This document shows, piece after piece, positions 56,171-64,000 of a stretch of 64,000 nt of DNA. The DNA lies in the NCBI RefSeq assembly GCF_003473485.1, contig NC_053042.1, positions 27,577,262 to 27,641,261 on the forward strand, given 5' to 3'. Each line of letters starts with the position of its first letter. Within the stretch, counting starts at the first letter, position 1. Position numbers and translations under genes: made by a program. Source of the stretch: Medicago truncatula. Its lineage: Eukaryota; Streptophyta; Magnoliopsida; Fabales; Fabaceae. The notes beneath the pieces are model-generated. The model had not been told where the DNA came from and searched no databases. It worked only from the letters and a program-made list of their open reading frames with translations.

Positions 56171-59100
56171 TCCAGAACTGAGTGTTTTTGAAGATTGTGA
56201 GACCTGAGTGGTTTGGAATGGTTAGGAAAGGAACCTTAGGTGCTAATGAGACCTATTAAAGATATTGACTGAGAACTGTGAAGCTTTTATGAGATGTTAA
56301 GTGAATATAAAGTGATTTATGGATTGATTGTCTTTACTTGAATTATTATTGAATGATCAAGAAATTGCTGAAAATGAATTGTTATTAAGCTTGATGTGAA
56401 TTGATTATGCTGCAATTGTTATTAAACGAAGTTGCATGAGTTGTTGTTGATTATCATTTGATATTGTTATATCTTGAGATGTTTACGTGTCGCCTATGTT
56501 GCTGTTGTTGGTTATGTGAAATATTTATATGTCTTATGTGGAAGATGTATGATGTTTAAGTTGTTGATGCTTCACATTAATATTGTTATGTTGTGAATTG
56601 CTTGTGCTGTTTCTGTCGCTGTTATGAACTGCTAAGTTGTTTGTAATGTGATTTAATGATTAAATGCATTACTCGAAATATTATTGAATGATCAAGATGT
56701 TGTTGAAATAAATCGATATTAAGCTGTTGATGTGATCTGATTATGCTGCAATTGTTATTTAACTAAGTTGCATGAGTATGAATAAGTTGATGATGAACTC
56801 CAAATTATTGGATGTATAAGTGATAAGTTGATTAAGGTGTCTTGTTGATAGAGTCCATGCATTAGCATTCATTGAGCTTTGTCCTCACCATGATTAGGAG
56901 CTTTGTCCTCCACACGATTAGGAGCTTTGTCCTCCGCACGATTAAAGTATATTAATACTTATGATGACGATTGGTACCACATGCATATAAGTGTCTAAGT
57001 TGCATTGTCGCATTTGTCGAGTCAAAGTCGTTGTTGATGAATTATCATCTATGAGTTGTCGAGTTGTCTTCTACCCATGTGTTGTTAAAGAAGTACCTAT
57101 GAAGTTTATACGATGTTTACGATGTGAATTATATGATGTTGACTAAGATGTTGCTGTGTTGTTTAAGATATTGATTATGATATTGTTATGTTGTTATGAT
57201 GTTGTATATGATATTGATTATAATGTTATGATGGTGTTTACGATGTTGATTATATGATGTTATTATGATGATATATGTTGTGATTGTTATATTTTTATAA
57301 GATGATGAATATGTTGTGGTTATATTTTTATAAGATGATGTTTATGTTGTGATGTATATAATTATTATTATTAAGTGAAGATTATGTTGTATTGTATATG
57401 ATTATTATTATGTTGTACTATATATGATTAATTATTATTAAGTGAATATTATGTTATGTTGTTATAAGATGATGTTTATGTTGGGATGTATATAATTGTT
57501 ATTATTAAGAGATGAATATGTTGTTGTTATATTATTATATTATGACGAGATGATGTATATGTTGTTGTTATATTATTATAAGATGATTAATATGTGTTGT
57601 TCATATCATTATAAGATGATAATTTATGTTGTGTCATATATGATTAATAGTATAGTGAGATGTTGATTACATTGTGTTGTTTTAAGTTATTAGTGATGAT
57701 GATTACATGATGATATCTATGAGTTGTTAAGTGTACTTGATGATGTTTGTGTTAAGTTGATAAGTTGTCTTTTATTCATGAATTGATAATGAGATGTTTG
57801 ATGAATAAGTATTATTATGAATTGATGATGTTACGTATAGTTTCTAAGTTGTCTTCTATTATGATTTGCTAATGTGATGCTTGGTGGAGAAATGTTATTA
57901 CGAATTAATGATGTTGTTATCTTGTATATGAATTAGAATTAATGATGTTGTTATGTAGTATATGAATTATGATTAAGATGTTGTTATGTTGTATATGAAC
58001 TATGATGTGATGATCTATGTTGGTTATGATTTGGTTATTATGTGTTATATGATGATGTTTATAATGTGATGAATATGAAGTAAATGATAATTAAAAGTTG
58101 GTTGAGTTATTAAGAATTATTACATGAAGGATTATTATTACTAATAGATGAAGTTAATTATGTTGTTAAATATAATTAATGAATTATATGCTTGATATTA
58201 TTGTTTTGTGAAATCTCACCCCTTCTGCTTGAAAATGTTGCTCTTCGTATGAGTAACTTGCAGGTAACCAAGAATAGTTGATGTCATGTGAAGTTTTTCT
58301 CTCGTGTGTCTTAGGTGCTCTGATACGTAACGGGATGAGAACTTGTTATTGCTTTTCTATTCCTTACGTATTGTTTTTGAAGATTTATGACTATGTTATT
58401 AGATTGAATTTTTATGAGATATCTATGAAGAGGCCTTCGTGCCAAAGACTGTTTTAGTTATTGAATAAATTCCACTGCGAAGTATTAAAGATTTTGTTAT
58501 TGAATTTTAAAGGATAAATAGTTATTTATTCAGTTTATGATTTTAAGAAAAGAATGTGACATTCCGTTTATGTGAATACTCTGATTAATTAAATGAAATT
58601 TTTACGTTGAGAAAACGGGGTGTTACAGACCCCGTTTCAACATTACATTGATGAGAATTTTGGACTCGTTTATCAAACCTTGTTTGCATAAACAGTCAAG
58701 CAGGATTCCAAAGGTATAAATATTTGGTTGAATCTTTTTAAACAACATTTTTTTATATAATGAAAAGGCTTTAGGGAATTGATTAGTAACACAATAACCT
58801 CTAATCAATGTGTTATATGTAAAAATATCGCTATGTAAATCAACGATATGAAAAAAATCAGCAAACAACTGACAAGCCTGATGAAAAGTATCGGGATTCT
58901 TACAAAGTGCATCAAAAATTGGATTCAACATAGATATATGAGGACAAAAGCTTCCCCTAACACACATCAATGCAGATTGAACATTTCCTTGGTCGCAAAG
59001 ACCCTTCACCAATATCCCAATACTGATCTGATAAAGATGAAATCCCGTAAAAATCAGATGAATTGTAAAACTGAATAGCCTCAACAACCTTCCCAGAAGA

Positions 59101-59544
59101 ACAAAGAGGTTTCAACAAAGTATTCAAAGTAAAACCAGTGGATTGGAACCCTAATTTGAAAACTTTCCCAAAAAGAGACAAGGAGTAACCCAAGAGTTTA
59201 GCATCAGCATAGCACTTCATGAGAATGTTGTAGGAAACTAAATCAAGAGAAATACCCATTTTCAGCATCTCAGTGTAAGAATCGACAACAACACCATTAG
59301 TTTTGGGGAATGTTTTTGCTATTGAACTTAGCAAATGATTGAACTAGTGTGTTGGAGGAGTAGGGTCTTCAATCAACATACATTCAAAAGCAGCGATTGC
59401 ATCATGGTACTTGAAGAATATGGGTTTCTGAAAGTTGTTGGATTTCGAGCATGGTAATGGTAATGGTAATGTTGATCTGAAACGACTAAACCTCTTTGCA
59501 GTGCCAATTTTTGGACGAAAACAACTTCCCATTATTGTCATCGG

Positions 59545-60478
59545 CGCGTGTCCGTTTTGTTATGAGCTCACCGTCACCGAAATGAATGTCTAGTGTTTGT
59601 AGTACAAATGAAATGAAGCTCTCTATTTAAATTTGGGTCATGCTAACCGGTGCCCCCGGGGCATTGGTTAAGCATACAAAAAAAAAATTCTTACCATAAA
59701 AGGAAGTTTTGTTGACTTATATGTAATATTTTTTATAGTACGTTTTCACCTTAAAATATCAATGAAACGTTAATTATTTTTCTCATTAATATACTTTTAT
59801 TTATCATATCTCCATCCATCTAACTATTTCACTAACTTTTCGGAGGAGGATTTGGTGAGGGAGTGTAGTGAACAACTAACTACTTTTGGTTTTTCGATTG
59901 ACATTGCAGACAAATGGATTTGGCAACTTCATCCATCAAATTCATTTACCATAAACCGCGCTTACCATTAGCTGATATCGGCCAATAACGATGGCAACTC
60001 GGTCAAATCCTTGTTTCTTTAATGTCTGACAATTCCTCTCGAGAGGAAAGAAATAATCCTATTTTTCAGCACAAGTAAGACAACCTTCAATCTTTATGTG
60101 TACAATTAAGATTTAGTTATATTGGTGGTTGAAAGTGAATTATGTTGTTTTTGCTTTTGATTACCATTTTTGCAGCTAAATCCCCTTAATTGCTTAAAAA
60201 TTGTTCGATAGTTGTTTTTCTTCTAGTTTTTGTTTCGTTGGTGGTTTTTGGTGTAATGTAATTTTGTAATCTTTTGCAAGTTTTCTCAGGCACTTCTTGT
60301 GCGGGATATACTTGTTTGGCTTCGTTAATATATTTCATTTAGTTTCTTTAGAAAAGAGTTTAGTAAAGCTGTGTTTAAATTGATGGAACATTATGGAGTA
60401 GAGCGGAATAGAATATAATATAACGTTAAGTCATTCGTTTTAGTCGTTGTATAGGGTCGATTTTAATTCATTGCTTAT
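59545..60478. repeat. Upstream flank of PPR copy 2, ends at tandem junction
   Basis: Collinear with 26470-27490 (promoter and beyond). At 60478 the match stops after 'ttcattgctta' and PPR copy 3 begins abruptly in the middle of its coding sequence, marking the joint of a tandem duplication. Confidence 0.85.
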
Positions 60479-61301
60479 AAAGATTTGGTTGAATCTCTTT
60501 TAACAACACTTTTTTATATAATGAAAAGGCTTTAGGGAATTGATTAGTAACACAATAACCTCTAATCAATACATTATATGTAAAAATATCGCCATGTAAA
60601 TCAACGATATGAAAAAAATCAGCAAACAACTTACAAGCCTGATGAAAAGTATCGGGATTCTTACAGAGGGCATCAAAAATTGGATTCAACATAGATATAT
60701 GAGGACAAAAGCTTCCCGTAACACACATCAATGCAGTTTGAACATTTCCTTGGTCGCAAAGACCCTTCACCAATATCCCAATACTGATATGATAAGATGG
60801 AATCCCATAAAAATCAGATGAATTGTAAAATTGAATAGCCTCAACAACCTTCCCAGAAGAAAAAAGAGGTTTCAATAAAGTATTCAAAGTAAAACCAGTG
60901 GATTGGAACCCTAATTTGAAAACTTTCCCAAAAAGAGACAAGGAGTAACCCATGAGTTTAGCATCAGCATAGCACTTCATGAGAATGTTGTAGGAAACTA
61001 AATCAAGAGAAATACCCATTTTCAGCATCTCAGTGTAAGAATCGACAACAACACCATTAGTTTTGGGGAATGTTTTTGCTATTGAACTTAGCAAATGATT
61101 GAACTCGTGTGTTGGAGGAGTAGGATCTTCAATCAACATACCTTCAAAAACAGCGATTGCATCATGGTACTTGAAGAAGATGGGTTTATGAATGTTGTTG
61201 GGTTTGGAGCATGGTAATTGTAATGGTAATGTTGATCTGAAACGACTGAACCTCTTTGCAGTGGCAATTTTTGGACGGAAACAACTTCCCATTATCGTCA
61301 T
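60478..61301 (-). pseudogene. PPR copy 3, 5' fragment with intact frame
   Basis: The start MTIMGSCFRPK is at 61301. The frame is open for 277 aa, through the targeting-like N-terminus (RFSRFRSTLPL) and about five PPR units (e.g. S-Y-N-I-L-M-K-C-Y, T-L-N-T-L-L-K-P-L, T-Y-N-V-L-I-R-G-Y). It then runs out at the duplication joint (three foreign residues and a stop). It shows the ancestral sequence where copies 1 and 2 are broken. A shortened protein could still be made, but loss of the 3' half makes function doubtful. Confidence 0.8.
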
Positions 61302-62299
61302 CGGCGCGTGTCCGTTTTGTTATGAGCTTACCGTCTCCGAAATGAATGTCTAGTGTTTGTAGTACAAATGAAATGAAGCTCTCTATTTAAATTTTTATTC
61401 TTTTAAATAGTTGAGAGAGAGAGAGAGAGGATTGTATATAATATTTATTATTTTAGACATTAATGTATTAATTAAGCTAACCTTTTTTTTTAGATTAATT
61501 TAATGTAACTAACTTTTCTCAAGCTTGCTTTGCAAATTTAGACACACTTTTTTTTAATTTTTTTTTTATCAACATCAGAGGAAAATAGGCAGGGTCTTTC
61601 CAATCAAATTGGAGGTTCGGCTCTAATATTAAAGATGGTCTCTATTAAAAAAAATATTAATGATAATTTACCCGTCAGTGTTGTTATATTCTTTTTTATA
61701 TTATATATTTGTATTTATGAACTTGCACCCCTCAAATACTATTATGAATACTTTTCACTACAATCACTTGATTACAATACTCTTTTTTTTTATCAAGGCT
61801 AGTAAAATAAAAGAAAACCAGGAGATGCTTGAACCTTCTTACATCAGAGAAACCCGAAAGTGAAGAAGCCCAAGACTATCTTGAAACAAAAAAGAAACAA
61901 TGAAAGAACAGAGGCAAACACTGCCGAAACAAAGCTAGAACATTAGCTGCTACACAAACTTCTCTAAAATATGAGTACAATTAAATTCTAAACAAGCAAG
62001 AAAAAAAATTCCAATCAATTTGAATCAATGTGAAGGTTTGTTGGAGGTACCCTTCTTTGAACGGGTGATGATTTTCTCCACAGGTGAAGTTATATAATTT
62101 CTTTTAGGTTGTTGATTTTTCTTCTTTTGGTGTTTCAAGGTCAAAGGACAAGCTTCCTTTGAGGCAGTGGGTATCTTTGTGTGGGGAAGAGAAATTATGA
62201 GTTGTTTTACAAAATTATCCCTAATAAATGGTATGGAAAAGATAAATGAAATAATTGAAAGAAGAGAGAGTAATTAATAGTTAAGGATATAATAAGAAA
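61302..62299. other. Upstream flank of PPR copy 3 and retroelement debris
   Basis: 61302-61390 matches the promoter flank of the other PPR copies, then diverges at a (ga)n tract (61413-61429). 61790-62200 on the minus strand has a Lys/Ser-rich open-like stretch (…P-V-E-K-I-I-T-R-S-K-K-G…) of the kind found in LINE or gag leaders; not identifiable. Confidence 0.35.
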
Positions 62300-62317
62300 A
62301 GTAACATTAATATTTCA

Positions 62318-62391
62318 TTGGTATTGTAAAGCGACATATAATTTGGGACAAATTTTTTTCCAAAGCGACGTACAATTTGGGACGGAGGGAG
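62318..62391 (+). mobile_element. Right end of a Stowaway/mariner-type element
   Basis: It ends gggacggagggag followed by TA (62392-62393), with a doubled subterminal block (aaagcgacatataatttggg / aaagcgacgtacaatttggg). The left terminus was not found in the window, so this is a truncated copy. Confidence 0.7.
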
Positions 62392-62463
62392 TATTGTTTA
62401 GTAAGTTTTCGTATTTTGTTTGAGAAACTCGCAATACTTCTTGGTGATGCATTTGAGGGTGGG

Positions 62464-62647
62464 TGTTAGATAATAAAGTATTTAACTTAAACTATTGGGC
62501 CTTTATATTATTGAGTTAGCAGTTCATTATGTTCTATTATATATTTGTTTGTAATCTATGTTATACAATGTCATTGATACAATATTTAAACTCTAGTCGT
62601 CATTGTTCTTGTCTCTGATTATCTATATTGTTAACGTTATTATCACA
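62464..62647 (+). mobile_element. Putative copia-type 3' LTR (184 bp)
   Basis: It starts TGTTAGATAATAAAG directly after a polypurine-like tttgagggtggg and ends ATTATCACA. Short LTRs of this form occur in plant copia and TRIM elements. The remaining element upstream is not visible. Confidence 0.5.
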
Positions 62648-64000
62648 CGTTCTTGCAAAGATGCAATCGATGATTGAATTCAAATAAATTGAACGAAGAT
62701 GAAATCGAATTGAACAAATCTCCTCTAAGATTTAAAACTAATTTTATGGTAACTAACCTGTGTCACATTGTTTCGTTGGAAAAAGTATGGACGCAAATTG
62801 TAAAAAGTATTGTCTTCTATGTATCACTTTTAGTCTAACTTGGATGTTATTGCCTCCGCCGTCTTAGAACTTCAATGAAATTAACTGAAACAAACCAACC
62901 TGATGTTAACCAAAATATAGGAAAGTAAAGTTTCAAATAAGTTTTAGCAAATAAAGGATGAAGTGCCAATTTTTTAAAAAGTGTAACAAAAAATGAATGA
63001 GATTAAAAACAACAAACCAATGGTGGCGGATCTCTTTAGGGACAAGCAGGGGCCATGTCATCCTCCAGGTTTTCTTTATATACTATATTAGGTGTATTAT
63101 ACCAATTATACTTCAGTTGTTATAGTGGACATGAGGTGCTGTAAATCGTTAAAGTTGTCGGTTCAACATTTTCTCATCTTCTTTTTACATATTTATCTTC
63201 TATTTTTCCATTTGTATTATAAAAAATGTTTTTGATGAGATTCAAACCTACACGCTCTTGCTCCTTTCAAATAATTTATACCACTAGACCAGTTATTAAT
63301 TATTGTTACTTCTTGAAATCGTTTAATATATATTCCATAGAAGTTTGGCACCCACAATAAGTTAACTCAAGATCTGCCACTCCTGAATAAACCAACAACT
63401 GAGATTCAAAAACTCAAAATAGAAACTTATTAAAATTGTACCATAAAAACATAATTTTAATCAATATGTATAAATCAATACAATAACATGTAATTGCCTT
63501 CCCTCAATACCATTTATGTCAAATGTATATTTTCAAACAAGTGGTACAAGAGCGGATCTTTAGTTTATTGGGATTTATAGTGATTTAAGCTTGTGCCTTA
63601 TGTTCTTCCTTGACTTTGGCATGAACCCTAATTTGAATTTGGTAATTATGAAGTTCGATTGTCTTTTGCATATATTTTTTTTATTTTTTTAAATCTGAAT
63701 AACAATTTCGATGGCTTTATAATTTATGAGATCGTCGTCTCAAATTTTGATATTATTCATTCAAGTGCAAGTTTGTTGCCATAATCAATATTTCTTTTGG
63801 AATATAATTTTTTGTTGTGCTAATCCTAATTATGTTTCGATTTTTATTATACATATAATTATTACTGCATATAAGTTTTTTGTTTGATTTCATTGTTATA
63901 CTATTGCATATGAACCTAAGAATTGAGAACTTCGCGGTAGTTTATCATGCAATTTATGTGATCATAATATTATATATATTTTAATTGATTGTTTTGATGT
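62648..64000. other. AT-rich DNA at window end, nothing recognised
   Basis: Both strands lack frames above 60 aa with recognisable domains. Scattered T-rich and A-rich tracts only. Confidence 0.4.

Larger units (their letters stand above)
54064..58626 (+). mobile_element. Solo LTR of a Tekay-like Ty3/gypsy element
   Basis: It begins TGTAACGCCC and ends GGGTGTTACA. It is flanked by the exact 5-bp duplication gaccc (54059-54063 and 58627-58631) inside PPR copy 2, and the uninterrupted site is visible at about 25607. It contains no gag, pol or second LTR, and one end matches the reverse LTR at 1-1692, so it is best read as a solo LTR left by LTR-LTR recombination. Inside are a 22-25 bp minisatellite, a nested Mutator-type MITE, a (gaggacaaagctcc)-type triplet, gcgag palindromes (55848-56170) and a long degenerate gat/tgt-rich stretch (56400-58100). 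Confidence 0.85.
53450..59541 (-). pseudogene. PPR pseudogene, copy 2, split by a 4.56-kb LTR
   Basis: The start is MTIMGSCFRPK at 59541. The 5' part 59541-58627 and 3' part 54063-53450 join to one gene homologous to copies 1 and 3. Breaks in order: GAG to TAG at about 59346 (the Glu of T-H-E-F-N), a one-base gain near 59033 that shifts frame after DFYGI, the LTR insertion at codon 'DLVCYT..' with duplicated gaccc, and further small losses near 53960. The 3' part keeps an open 130-aa stretch (53476-53868) with three P-type PPR units, ending GHKQK-stop. It provides the unbroken version of the segment deleted in the inverted-repeat arms. Confidence 0.88.

Overview
The window is plant nuclear DNA, most likely from a legume. 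It is AT-rich, its genes are split by GT-AG introns, and it holds an Arabidopsis-like gene set among plant transposon families (Tekay-type LTR, copia/TR-GAG, mariner, Mutator MITEs, Au SINE, LINE tails). The legume assignment rests on remembered repeat families and is an inference. Exon models were built by hand from splice signals, reading phase and family similarity; no alignment or transcript was available.

Layout: 1-1692 is the end of a large reverse-oriented LTR (TGTAACGCCC type), followed by old retroelement debris. 5281-8545 (-) is a complete nine-exon fatty acyl reductase of the MS2/FAR2 class (615 aa). 12340-12411 is tRNA-Gly(UCC). 15218-18929 is an apparently complete mariner-like element with TA target duplication, a spliced DD39D transposase (590 aa) and a second, convergent gene for a small acidic protein with two DLNxxP (EAR) motifs. 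20411-23337 is a young gag-only LTR element (TR-GAG type, TSD ctgtg) inserted 10 bp before the ATG of a PPR gene (23348-24478). Next come a 0.47-kb inverted duplication of a PPR pseudogene tail (24491-25473) and the pseudogene itself (to 26467, -).

30311-36408 (-) is a complete seven-exon SET-domain gene (ATXR4 type, 314 aa). 38629-41216 (-) is a three-exon DUF620 gene (364 aa) whose second intron has a GC donor. 42.5-47 kb is LINE and copia debris. 48581-51129 (-) is an SR splicing-factor gene of the SCL30A/SCL33 type (220 aa). 51726-52647 is a Mutator-type element with perfect 9-bp duplications. 53.1-61.3 kb repeats the PPR story: an LTR scrap of the TR-GAG, a PPR pseudogene split by a 4.56-kb solo LTR (TSD gaccc), and a third, truncated PPR copy fused in tandem to the upstream flank of the second. 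The last 2.7 kb holds a mariner/Stowaway end and a small copia-type LTR.

Four host genes (sporopollenin reductase, SET protein, DUF620, SR factor) are unrelated housekeeping or developmental genes. The dynamic part is the PPR cluster, where duplication, inversion and LTR insertions interact. The two strongest candidates for something new are the two-gene mariner element with repressor-motif proteins and the PPR hairpin locus beside a retroelement-driven PPR gene.
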